Virus record (IMG/VR): IMGVR_UViG_3300042924_007596
Location: 1-21,569 of that record
Origin: a virus
Direction: 5' to 3' (one strand)
Length of the DNA: 21,569 bases
Shown one piece after another: positions 11,400 through 17,572 of this stretch (position 1 is the stretch's first letter; each line of letters opens with the position of its first letter). The position numbers and the translations under genes are program-made. Below the pieces are notes generated by a model that had not been told where the DNA came from, did no database searches, and saw only the letters and a program-made list of their open reading frames with translations.

Positions 11400-11417
11400 C
11401 CACAGGCCTGTGGAAAA
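11396..11417. other. Inverted pair of DnaA-type boxes (perfect 22-base palindrome)
   Basis: TTTTCCACA (11396-11404), GGCC, TGTGGAAAA (11409-11417). TTTTCCACA is the form of the DnaA box used by cyanobacteria (E. coli consensus TTATCCACA). Two boxes facing each other with a 4-base spacer, in a gene-free stretch between two terminators and AT-rich DNA (11510-11575), suggest a replication origin or a site that recruits host DnaA. A simple palindrome or a bidirectional terminator is the alternative. Confidence 0.55.
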
Positions 11418-11559
11418 CCCTTTGTAACGTATTGTGAAACGGTATCCGTTGATGCAGCGCAGTAGCAGGGGGGTTTAAGTGTGGGGGCGCGCGGTATACC
11501 CTCCGAAATGTGCGACCAAAAATCATCTATTTTTTTTGGCTTAGTATTTATACCCAGCA
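11418..11559. other. Non-coding spacer with small palindromes
   Basis: Contains AACGG-TAT-CCGTT (about 11440-11453), GGTATACC near 11494 and a run of eight T at about 11532. No gene seen. It lies at the 3' end of the minus-strand nuclease gene and may hold its terminator. Confidence 0.5.
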
Positions 11560-12204
11560 CTAAAAATTGCTTTCAATAAAGGAAGCCATAGTCGGGACAT
11601 AAATTGAAGATTTGTAATGGTCGGGAAAATTTTGAAAATGTTCAAAAGCGAGAGTTTGATCAATGGTGGGAATGTAGTGCAAGAGGTCGCTTTCAAAGCG
11701 AAACCATTCGCCGCGAATCCTGAGCGAATTAAATCGGTTATGGAGACGCTGTTCTTCTCTGACTCCTTTTACTGACTGCACAGCTATCAGCCAAAGATCG
11801 CTAGATGAGCTTGTAAGAAAGGATTTCATCCTTTCAAAGACATTAGTGCTGTAGCCAATTTTAACTGCATCAGGGCGATCTGCCCATGCGCAGTAGTAGA
11901 CAAACGATCCCTTGTGTATGTTTTTATTTTGCTTTTCTTTTTCGCGTAGATAAGCATCTTCGGCTTGCTGACTTTTGAACGCGGATTTTTTGTTGCGAGC
12001 AGTGCTTTGCGTTTGAGTTTTCGTTATCTCGCGTGGTTCACCACTGATAATGCGTTGTTGTCGACGCTGACTCCACGCTGGCAAGTCGTCGGCCATACAA
12101 GAAATGCAAACAGGCATGTACCAATCAGGAGAAACGCCCGAAGGGTAAAAGGATGAATGTGGCTTCTGGGCGCTGCACTTTAAGCAAACTTTTCCAATCG
12201 ACAT
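11560..12204 (-). CDS. GIY-YIG (T5orf172-type) nuclease with N-terminal zinc finger (214 aa)
   Basis: Start taken at ATG 12204 (MSIGKVCLKCSAQKPHSSF); a TTG at 12225 would add seven residues. The N-terminus has CLKC and, about 25 residues later, CISC, a four-cysteine zinc-binding unit. After a charged linker with many Lys/Gln (residues about 60-95) comes a T5orf172/MUG113-like GIY-YIG domain: FVYYCAWADRPDAVKIGYS, then ERMKSFLTSS, a helix with E and LHNRF, and IRGEWFRF. The order VYY, KIGYS, R, E, H and GEWF is that of the family. Likely a homing-type or restriction-like endonuclease. Paralogue of the divergent gene at 12823; the two share the order of all motifs. Confidence 0.8.
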   Translation of the reverse strand: MSIGKVCLKCSAQKPHSSFYPSGVSPDWYMPVCISCMADDLPAWSQRRQQRIISGEPREITKTQTQSTARNKKSAFKSQQAEDAYLREKEKQNKNIHKGSFVYYCAWADRPDAVKIGYSTNVFERMKSFLTSSSSDLWLIAVQSVKGVREEQRLHNRFNSLRIRGEWFRFESDLLHYIPTIDQTLAFEHFQNFPDHYKSSIYVPTMASFIESNF

Positions 12205-12409
12205 GGAAAACGGGTCAGTCTGCAAATCTTACAAGACAAAACACTAGTAGCACTACGCTGAATCAAGCCCTCGCAGAGGGCGCAGATGAAGCGTTTCAGA
12301 CGATTAGCTAGACCAATGGAGCCCCATTAAGGGGCGGAATGATGCACTAATCAAAAGCTAGCGCTAACGATTCGCGCATTCCCCCTTTGCATCGTTCTTA
12401 ATGCCAGAA

Positions 12410-12445
12410 AGCGGCCCTTAAGGGGCCGCTGATCAAGCTTTTTAG
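12410..12445 (+). terminator. Strong hairpin, terminator-like
   Basis: AGCGGCCC (12410-12417), loop TTAAG, GGGCCGCT (12423-12430); a T-run follows at about 12440. Eight perfect GC-rich pairs. There is no plus-strand gene upstream, so it may end an RNA transcribed from this region. Confidence 0.5.
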
Positions 12446-12559
12446 ATTGAAACCAATGATTTTTTGTTTTTCCCAGCAGTGAGCACACTTTCAGCGACTC
12501 ATCACATGAGACTGAGTCAGCTCTTGATCACTGACGCGGGCCTTTTATTTTCGCCGCTC

Positions 12560-12731
12560 GTCTAGAACGCTCCGCCCTTTGGGGGCTTCGCTGGTCTAGT
12601 CCATCGCGGCTAGCTTAGCCTTTGCCAGTAGACGCTCCGTTCCTTTGGGGAACTCCGCTCGCTTGAGGCACTGGCTTAAGGAGCGTCGTCTAGCCAGGAA
12701 GCTGCTTTTAGCCCGTATGAGGCCGCAGCTT
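12560..12731. ncRNA. Candidate structured RNA with repeated CGCTCCG elements and pseudoknot potential
   Basis: Two related units, beginning GAACGCTCCGCCCTTTGGGG at about 12565 and GACGCTCCGTTCCTTTGGGG at 12631, are followed by an inverted copy (GGAGCGTC, 12680-12687). Stems: GACGCTCC (12631-12638) with GGAGCGTC (12680-12687); inside it GTTCC (12639-12643) with GGAAC (12649-12653); GCCAGT (12624-12629) with ACTGGC (12670-12675), which crosses the first stem and would form a pseudoknot or an alternative fold; AAGCTGC (12699-12705) with GCAGCTT (12725-12731). Could be a regulatory RNA, a mobile repeat, or the remains of a self-splicing intron linked to the nucleases; I cannot tell which. Confidence 0.4.
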
Positions 12732-12822
12732 CGCTTACGTCTATCGTAACTCACGCTGTTGGGAGTTGTTTTGTCCCTGTTGTCCCTATTCAGGTATAGT
12801 GAGGTCTTTCAGCGGTGCAAGC

Positions 12823-13518
12823 ATGGTTCAGCCCAAGCAGAAAAAGCGCAAAACAGAAGGCTGGGTGTATTTCGTGCAATGGGCGAGCATGCCGTACCAT
12901 GTCAAAATCGGCTTCTCCACGTCGCTAGGAGACCGCTTTGCGTCGTTCCTCACGTCATCGCCAGACACGCTGATCGTCGTCAAGGCCTTCGAGGCGAATC
13001 GAGATGATGAACAGGATTTACACGAGCGCTTTGAAAATTCGCGTCATGCAGGCGAATGGTTTCATCTTTCCATTGCAATCAAGAAATATCTTGAAAGCGA
13101 AGCACCTTGTCAGACGTTGGAAGCGAAGATTAAATTTGGCAACAGGAATGAAAGTCGCATTCAATGGACGCCAATGCGACCAGGGCTGGCTCAGTCTCTT
13201 GAAGTGCTGCATCAGGAGAAGCGCTTGCCTCGCTATGTGAAGAATGCTCGCACATTTGTGCTATGGGCTATTGGGGACATTGAGGCTTGTGATTATTTCC
13301 CCACGTCTAATGCCATCATTCATCACGAAGCAAATCGTGATGCTTATCAGGCGAAAACAATTTACAACCAGCTCATTGCATTGGAAGAGGAGGAAATGAT
13401 TTTGAAAAAGCCTGGCAAAACTTTCGCCTTGCTTCCGAAGGGAGAAAATGAGCTTATCAAGACAGAAAAGGAAAATACGCAGAAACGCAAGAGCGCAAGA
13501 AGCTTAAGGCTTGATTAA
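12823..13518 (+). CDS. GIY-YIG (T5orf172-type) nuclease with C-terminal winged-helix-like part (231 aa)
   Basis: Start at ATG 12823 (MVQPKQKKRKTEGWVYFVQW), the first Met before the domain; the frame runs upstream to 12766 but over non-coding repeats. The nuclease domain covers about residues 10-95: GWVYFVQWASMPYHVKIGFS, GDRFASFLTSS, then DDEQDLHERFENSRHAGEWFHL, with the Tyr, Arg and Glu/His positions of the family kept. The C-terminal half (about 120-215) has helices followed by a LEEEEMILKKPGKTFALLPKG strand-turn-strand, like a winged-helix DNA-binding unit. It is a homologue of the minus-strand gene 11560-12204 but lacks the zinc finger. Likely a free-standing endonuclease. Confidence 0.8.
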   Translation: MVQPKQKKRKTEGWVYFVQWASMPYHVKIGFSTSLGDRFASFLTSSPDTLIVVKAFEANRDDEQDLHERFENSRHAGEWFHLSIAIKKYLESEAPCQTLEAKIKFGNRNESRIQWTPMRPGLAQSLEVLHQEKRLPRYVKNARTFVLWAIGDIEACDYFPTSNAIIHHEANRDAYQAKTIYNQLIALEEEEMILKKPGKTFALLPKGENELIKTEKENTQKRKSARSLRLD

Positions 13519-13594
13519 AAAGAAAGATTGTATTAAATGCTGCTTTTCATTTCATAGAAAAGAACTAGCGTAAGATGATCTTCGCTAAAGCATC

Positions 13595-13786
13595 ATGTGG
13601 GGACTGCCTGATCGTCAACCATTTAATATTGGTCCGTATAAATTGTGGCCATGCTTTAGCAAGCCAGAGTTTCAATGGTTTGCTGCCATTAATGGCCAGC
13701 CACATTATTTCCGCACTACCAATGAAGCCAAATTGTTTGTGAAGGACTTGTTGGCAACGGATGACCCAGAGGGGCTTTGCGATTAA
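13595..13786 (+). CDS. Small hypothetical protein, 63 aa
   Basis: ATG 13595 (MWGLPDRQPFNIGPYKLW). Rich in aromatic residues; strands around FNIGPYKLWPCF and FQWFAAINGQPHYF, then a C-terminal helix NEAKLFVKDLLATDDPEG. It could be a short beta-rich domain. No family recognised. It sits just before the reductase genes and is separated from them by a terminator-like hairpin. Confidence 0.65.
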   Translation: MWGLPDRQPFNIGPYKLWPCFSKPEFQWFAAINGQPHYFRTTNEAKLFVKDLLATDDPEGLCD

Positions 13787-13843
13787 AGCTTTCCTTTCTC
13801 TTTCCCATGGTCTTCTTGCGCTAGCCTGCCTTGGTTGATTCTC

Positions 13844-13864
13844 GGCCCGCGATGCGGGCCTTTG
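13844..13864 (+). terminator. Terminator-like hairpin before nrdA-like gene
   Basis: GGCCCGC (13844-13850), loop GAT, GCGGGCC (13854-13860), then TTTGTCGTCTT. It ends eight bases before the start codon of the reductase gene, so it could also act as an attenuator. Confidence 0.6.
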
Positions 13865-13871
13865 TCGTCTT

Positions 13872-15317
13872 ATGAAGCTGAAGGAAAAGGCAAAATGTGA
13901 GCCGATTGCCCGTACTGGCAGGGTGCAGGATTGGCTGGATAGCCCTGATGGACGCTTGCCAGTGAGCTGCACAGTGTTCAATGTGGAAGATTCAATGGAA
14001 GGCGAAGATGGCATTGAAGCGTCTTGGCGGTTTGTTAGCCATGGCTTGCGCAATGGTGCGGGGGTCGCTGTTCATTTGTCTTCTTTGCGTGAAAGGGGCG
14101 CTGAAAATGGCAAAGGCTTGGTGGCAAGCGGACCAGTAAGTTTTGGAAAGATTTATTCCACGCTTAATGAGATTTTGCGTAGGGGCGGTTTATATAAAAA
14201 TGGCGCTGTAGTGCTGCATCTTGACTATACGCATCCTGATGCCATTGAATTTGTCAATGCTTCGCGCAGCGAGCTTCCTTGGGTGAAGCGTTGCTTGAAT
14301 GTTGATGATAATTTTCTTTCCGCATCGTCTCCCGAGTTGATTAATGCCTGTCTTCGTGCCATCTCTTCTGGCGATCTCTGGCTCAACAAAATCCGCTATA
14401 ACGCACGAGGAGAGCGCGTCCGGGCTAATGTCTGCTTGGAAGTATATCTTCCGCATCGTGGTACTTGCCTGCTTCAGCACGTTAATTTGGGTGCATGTAC
14501 GCTGGACAATATTCAAGGAGCTTTTGTTGAAGGCATGATGCAGCTTTGCGAGCTGCATTCCAAAACTGGCGTTGGTAACACTGGAGAATATCTTCCTGCT
14601 TCCATTGATAAGCAAATCGGCCTCGGAATCCTCGGCCTCGCTAATTTCCTTGCCATTCACGGGATTAGCTACAAAGATTTTGGCAATGCCATTGAAGCCT
14701 ATCTTGCTGAGGATCCTCGCGCATGGGATGATTTCTGGAAGGGCACCATTTCTGGCGAAGCAGTGTGGCAAATCGACCAGGGCATTCAGAAGGCTGCGGA
14801 GATTGCTCGTGAGCATGAAATGGAACGTGCCTTCTGCATTGCTCCCACTGCATCGTGTTCCTATCGCTATCTGGACACCAGGGGCTTCACAACTGCTCCT
14901 GAAATTGCTCCTCCCATTGCTCGTACTGTTGATCGTGATTCAGGCACATTTGGCGTGGAAAGCTTTGACTATGGCGATGTAGAAACTGCTGCTGAAGTGG
15001 GCTGGGAGGCTTTCTATAAAGCTGCAAATGGTCTAGTGCAGTTGTATCAACGCACTGGTCTTTTCCATGGTTATTCATTTAATTCATGGTCAGATGTGGT
15101 CATTTATGACGAAGCATTCCTGAAGGATTGGCTAGACTCTCCTCAGACGAGCCTCTATTACAGCTTGCAAGTCCTGCCTGATACTCAGCGCAAGGACGAC
15201 GCATATGCTGCGTTGGATGATGACTTTAAGAGCATGTTTGGCCTCGATGAAGAGGCTGATCAGGATTCTGCGTCTTGTTCCGTAGAGGCTGGATTCTGCG
15301 CTGCTTGCGCCGAATGA
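13872..15317 (+). CDS. nrdA: Compact class I ribonucleotide reductase large (alpha) subunit (481 aa)
   Basis: Reduces ribonucleotides to deoxyribonucleotides with the small subunit downstream. Visible marks: SCTVFN near residue 32 (first active-site Cys), SFGKIYSTLNEILRRGG (family: Gly-rich segment), HLDYTHPDAIEFVNA, NVCLEVYLP near residue 193 (the N-x-C-x-E radical-transfer/catalytic loop), the Cys-containing CLLQHVNLGACTL, PTASCSYRYLDTRGFTTAPEIAPP, TSLYYSLQV near residue 430 (the paired Tyr of the radical pathway) and a C-terminal CAAC (redox pair). No ATP-cone is present at the N-terminus, and at 481 residues it is far shorter than the usual 600-800. All catalytic motifs are kept, so this is a minimal enzyme rather than a fragment. 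The size and layout fit the small cyanophage reductases (known from Synechococcus phages), which is an inference. Confidence 0.88.
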   Translation: MKLKEKAKCEPIARTGRVQDWLDSPDGRLPVSCTVFNVEDSMEGEDGIEASWRFVSHGLRNGAGVAVHLSSLRERGAENGKGLVASGPVSFGKIYSTLNEILRRGGLYKNGAVVLHLDYTHPDAIEFVNASRSELPWVKRCLNVDDNFLSASSPELINACLRAISSGDLWLNKIRYNARGERVRANVCLEVYLPHRGTCLLQHVNLGACTLDNIQGAFVEGMMQLCELHSKTGVGNTGEYLPASIDKQIGLGILGLANFLAIHGISYKDFGNAIEAYLAEDPRAWDDFWKGTISGEAVWQIDQGIQKAAEIAREHEMERAFCIAPTASCSYRYLDTRGFTTAPEIAPPIARTVDRDSGTFGVESFDYGDVETAAEVGWEAFYKAANGLVQLYQRTGLFHGYSFNSWSDVVIYDEAFLKDWLDSPQTSLYYSLQVLPDTQRKDDAYAALDDDFKSMFGLDEEADQDSASCSVEAGFCAACAE

Positions 15318-15322
15318 AAAAG

Positions 15323-15345
15323 AAGGGGCCAGAAGGCCCCTTTCT
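15323..15345 (+). terminator. Hairpin between nrdA- and nrdB-like genes
   Basis: AAGGGGCC (15323-15330), loop AGAA, GGCCCCTT (15335-15342), then TCTCCTC. A perfect 8-bp stem only five bases after the alpha-subunit stop; with a weak T-tract it may lower rather than stop expression of the downstream small subunit. Confidence 0.6.
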
Positions 15346-15375
15346 CCTCACACACCATTGAACGATACCACAACC

Positions 15376-16110
15376 ATGACTACGAAGAGCCCCTATCTGT
15401 CGATGATTGCCAAGAAACGGCCTTGGCAAGCTGTTGCCGTGGACAAGGGCATGGTGCAAGAGGGCAGTGAGGCTACGCTTGGCAAGCTGCTGGCTCTGCG
15501 TCATCTGGAGCTTCCTGTGAAGGACTTTCTGGAGCAGGGCTTAGAGCGTGACCTGCCCTCTACTCCTGGCATTGTGGAAGCGCTGCGGCATAACCAAGAG
15601 GATGAGCAGCGTCACGACCAGGCCCTTAACTACATCGTTGCCGCCCATGGTTCCGATGAAAAGGCCGAGAAGGAAGTTGAAGGCATTCTGGAGGCATGGC
15701 AAGAGCATCCTGCCCATCCCATTTTGAAGGCCGCTATTTTGGAGCGCAGCATTTTCTTTGTCGTGTTGCCATTTTTCCGTTTCAATGGCGACATGGGCAT
15801 TCGCACTGTGGCTGCTGATATTAGCCGTGATGAAATTACGCATGTTGGCGTGCATAGTCTTGTGGCTAAGGAGCTTGGCGAAGATGCTGGTCAGAGTCTG
15901 AATAAACTGCGTCGCGCCACTGCATTGTGGGCGTTTGATGCGCTGGGTATGAGTGAGAATAAATGGTTGAATAAGGATTTCTGGCTCAAGCAAAGCGATA
16001 GCTTGTTTGAGAAAGGAAAGGCCGATGGTCTTGCGGAAACACAACGGAGCCGGATGCCTGCGTTCTTTGAAGCAGCGAATACTAATCTGCCTTCCTACGG
16101 CAGGGCTTAA
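15376..16110 (+). CDS. nrdB: Ribonucleotide reductase small (beta) subunit, ferritin-like (244 aa)
   Basis: Start chosen at ATG 15376 (MTTKSPYLSM); TTG 15358 is an alternative. All-helical protein with ferritin-type metal-ligand motifs: EQRH (residues about 75-78, in NQEDEQRHDQALNY), a Glu in the helix ILERSIFFVVLPFF, and EITH (residues about 152-155, in SRDEITHVGVH). These match the ExxH, E and ExxH ligands of class I beta subunits. The position four residues after the first His, normally the radical Tyr of class Ia/b (HxxxY), is Leu here; the next Tyr is at +6. So the enzyme probably does not use the standard Tyr radical. At 244 residues it is shorter than the usual 320-380. Partner: the alpha subunit directly upstream. 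Confidence 0.85.
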   Translation: MTTKSPYLSMIAKKRPWQAVAVDKGMVQEGSEATLGKLLALRHLELPVKDFLEQGLERDLPSTPGIVEALRHNQEDEQRHDQALNYIVAAHGSDEKAEKEVEGILEAWQEHPAHPILKAAILERSIFFVVLPFFRFNGDMGIRTVAADISRDEITHVGVHSLVAKELGEDAGQSLNKLRRATALWAFDALGMSENKWLNKDFWLKQSDSLFEKGKADGLAETQRSRMPAFFEAANTNLPSYGRA

Positions 16111-16224
16111 TGCTACACTTGCAGCGGCATACGCCTGATTTAAATCTTCAAGCAGTTTTCTCTGCTTTCAGCTAGGCATTAGGCTATTGCTGTTCCCGCT
16201 CTGCGTTAGCATCGGGCTGACAGA

Positions 16225-16274
16225 GCTTAAGCCTCTGAAGCGATTAGCGCTTGTTAATCGCTTCACGCTTAAGC
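16225..16274. other. Long extended hairpin
   Basis: GAAGCGATTA (16237-16246), loop GCGCTTGT, TAATCGCTTC (16255-16264): 10 perfect pairs. Outside it, GCTTAAGC (16225-16232) and GCTTAAGC (16267-16274) are self-complementary and extend the stem by eight pairs across a short bulge. No T-run follows. It may be part of a non-coding RNA. Confidence 0.65.
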
Positions 16275-16485
16275 CATCACCGCGGTCGACAATCACCGTC
16301 ATGCGTTCTTCGGATCGCCCGAATGAAAACGAGGTAAAATCCCAAAGGTTCGTCCTGTCGGGGGTCGGATGGTAACCGACAAAACCTCCCTCCATTGCTT
16401 TGTCAGTGGAGAGCAGCGCACGGACTGGAAATTTCTGGTCGCCGCGTTTGCGTGATTCGCCCCCAAGCTTAGCTCTCAGACGGAA

Positions 16486-16513
16486 ACCAATTTGTTGGCG
16501 CCAACAAAATGGT
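16486..16513. promoter_or_regulatory. Near-perfect 28-base palindrome (possible operator)
   Basis: The inner 18 bases (16491-16508), TTTGTTGGC then GCCAACAAA, are a perfect palindrome with no spacer; ACCAA and ATGGT extend it to 28 bases with one mismatch. With no loop it is a poor RNA hairpin but a good site for a dimeric DNA-binding protein. It lies 116 bases before the phosphoesterase start. Confidence 0.6.
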
Positions 16514-16536
16514 CTCTAGAGATGATGCTCAAACAG

Positions 16537-16613
16537 GGGGCTTCTGGCCCTGAAGTGTTGGCACACGTCATGCAGATAGCATGGAATACTGGGTTCGATT
16601 CCCAGCAGCGCCT
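16537..16613 (+). pseudogene. Orphan tRNA-like sequence (T-arm with degraded body) or attachment core
   Basis: CTGGG, loop TTCGATT, CCCAG (about 16589-16605) is a perfect tRNA T-arm with the canonical TTCRANY loop, followed by CAGCGCC, the size of a 3' acceptor strand, and a T-run. The 5' half is poor: GGGGCTT (16537-16543) pairs with CAGCGCC at only five of seven positions; a GCC/GGC D-stem is possible; an anticodon-like stem TCATG/CATGG would have A instead of T at position 33. It is either a decayed tRNA or a tRNA 3' end carried as a phage attachment site. No integrase is seen here. Confidence 0.4.
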
Positions 16614-16628
16614 TTTCTCCATTGAACC

Positions 16629-17186
16629 ATGTTGAACTGCTGGCTCACGTCAGACAATCACTTTGCGCACGATAAGGCCTATACATTTTTAAGGCCTGAT
16701 GGCGAGAAGTTGCGTCCATTTAAGGACGCAGCAGAAGGCGATGCGTTCATGGTGGAACAATGGAATAAGCGCGTGAAGTCTAAGGATCGCATCTATGTGC
16801 TTGGTGACGTTGCAATTGCTCGTCGCGGGCTGAAGATTCTGGAGCAGCTCAATGGAAGGAAAGTATTAGTGAGGGGCAATCACGATATTTTCAAACTTCA
16901 AGATTATGCACAATATTTTGATGACATTCGCGGATGTTTCTATCATCATGAATTCATGATGAGCCACATTCCTCTCCATCCAGAATTGTTTGAGCAACGA
17001 TTTAAAGGAAATATTCACGGTCATTTGCATTGTCACAACGTAAGGAATACCGATGGAAGTCTGGATAAGCGCTATCTTAATTGTTGTGTAGAACAACACA
17101 ACTTCGCGCCCATTCATTGGGACGAGGCGATGCTTTATTTCTCCTCCAATGACCGAGCGCAGGACTTTCAACACGCCACTGCGTGA
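16629..17186 (+). CDS. Calcineurin-like metallophosphoesterase (185 aa)
   Basis: ATG 16629 (MLNCWLTSDNHFAH). The five metal-binding blocks of the calcineurin-like superfamily appear in order: SDNHF (D-x-H, residues 8-12), YVLGDVAI (GD, about 56-63), VRGNHD (GNHD, about 80-85), MSHIPLH (second His) and HGHLHCHN (GHxH, about 130-137). It would hydrolyse phosphate mono- or diesters using two metal ions in the cytoplasm. The short form of about 185 residues is usual in phages and in small bacterial phosphoesterases; substrate unknown. The gene overlaps the next one by 38 bases. Confidence 0.9.
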   Translation: MLNCWLTSDNHFAHDKAYTFLRPDGEKLRPFKDAAEGDAFMVEQWNKRVKSKDRIYVLGDVAIARRGLKILEQLNGRKVLVRGNHDIFKLQDYAQYFDDIRGCFYHHEFMMSHIPLHPELFEQRFKGNIHGHLHCHNVRNTDGSLDKRYLNCCVEQHNFAPIHWDEAMLYFSSNDRAQDFQHATA

Positions 17187-17385
17187 ACCGCTCAATCCCA
17201 TTATCTACCAATCCTTGCGAGCCATTGATTGGCACAATGCTCAATATTTTCTCACCATGGACCAGTGGCATCTTGAAAAAGCTGCCATTATTAGGCAGTA
17301 CGTTAGAGAGCTAAAGGCTTGGATTTATGAGCAGGAAGAGGCTATGGAGGGTGTGGGCGAAGGCGCTAGGGGCCAAGGAAAGTAA
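17149..17385 (+). CDS. Hypothetical protein, 78 aa
   Basis: ATG 17149 lies inside the phosphoesterase gene in another frame, an overlap of 38 bases. The product is MTERRTFNTPLREPLNPIIY at the start, then a long helix DQWHLEKAAIIRQYVRELKAWIYEQEE and a glycine-rich end. It looks like a real protein rather than a shadow, because it runs on for 66 codons past the upstream stop with a coherent amphipathic pattern. No known motif. A shorter start inside is possible. Confidence 0.7.
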   Translation: MTERRTFNTPLREPLNPIIYQSLRAIDWHNAQYFLTMDQWHLEKAAIIRQYVRELKAWIYEQEEAMEGVGEGARGQGK

Positions 17386-17404
17386 CTGCCACAGAGAAGC
17401 AGAC

Positions 17405-17539
17405 ATGGTAGCGCTTATGCGCACTTTTATATTCATGTCGTACTTGGCTACGAATGTTTTTATTGTTGCTGGCGTGGTGCGCCATTGGAATGACAATATA
17501 CCCTCAGTGGGACTTGAACCCACACTGAAGCGATTTTAA
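17405..17539 (+). CDS. Possible small membrane peptide overlapping a tRNA
   Basis: ATG 17405 starts MVALMRTFIFMSYLATNVFIVAGVV, one hydrophobic segment of about 20 residues, followed by a tail that reads through the antisense of the tRNA at 17499-17572. The tail (GLEPTLKRF) is a typical by-product of translating the complement of a tRNA. The hydrophobic part could be a genuine short membrane protein, but the lack of a proper 3' end argues against it. Confidence 0.25.
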   Translation: MVALMRTFIFMSYLATNVFIVAGVVRHWNDNIPSVGLEPTLKRF

Positions 17540-17572
17540 GTCGCTTGCCTCTTCCGATTGGACTACGAGGGC
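17499..17572 (-). tRNA. tRNA with UAA anticodon (Leu-type codon UUA), 74 nt, short variable loop
   Basis: Reading the minus strand from 17572: acceptor GCCCTCG, a D-arm beginning GTCC, anticodon stem AGCGA with loop CTTAAAA and TCGCT (anticodon TAA, T at position 33), variable loop TCAGT, T-arm GTGGG-TTCAAGT-CCCAC, acceptor TGAGGGT and discriminator A; no CCA is encoded. All acceptor positions pair (two G-T). The D-stem is weak. Anticodon UAA would read UUA/UUG leucine codons, but leucine tRNAs normally have a long variable arm and this has five bases. Confidence 0.85.

Larger units (their letters stand above)
12205..12822. other. Structured non-coding region between two GIY-YIG genes
   Basis: About 618 bases with no supported gene. 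It is dense in hairpins: CCCTC-GCA-GAGGG near 12272, GCCCC-ATTAA-GGGGC near 12321, AACGAT/ATCGTT spanning about 12366-12396, a terminator-like stem at 12410-12430, and the structured repeats at 12560-12731. Both flanking genes must be transcribed outward from here, so it also holds their promoters; I cannot place these with confidence. Confidence 0.6.
16111..16628. other. Gene-free structured stretch after the reductase genes
   Basis: About 518 bases without a supported gene. It holds a long hairpin (16225-16274), a GTCGG/CCGAC hairpin (16364-16380), a near-perfect palindrome (16486-16513) and an orphan tRNA-like T-arm (16587-16613), each listed separately. I searched for a 5' acceptor strand that would complete the tRNA and for a tmRNA tag and found neither. 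The promoter of the phosphoesterase gene must lie here. Confidence 0.6.

Noticed and set aside
14190-14816. Minus-strand frame of 208 codons inside the reductase alpha gene
   Set aside because: Lies wholly antisense to conserved catalytic motifs of the reductase, so it is a shadow.
15541-16044. Minus-strand frame of 167 codons inside the reductase beta gene
   Set aside because: Antisense to the ExxH metal-binding motifs; no independent support.
16111-16628. tmRNA, group I intron or permuted RNA in the stretch after nrdB
   Set aside because: No tag peptide frame, no conserved intron core and no matching 5' acceptor strand could be found by eye; kept only as a structured stretch.
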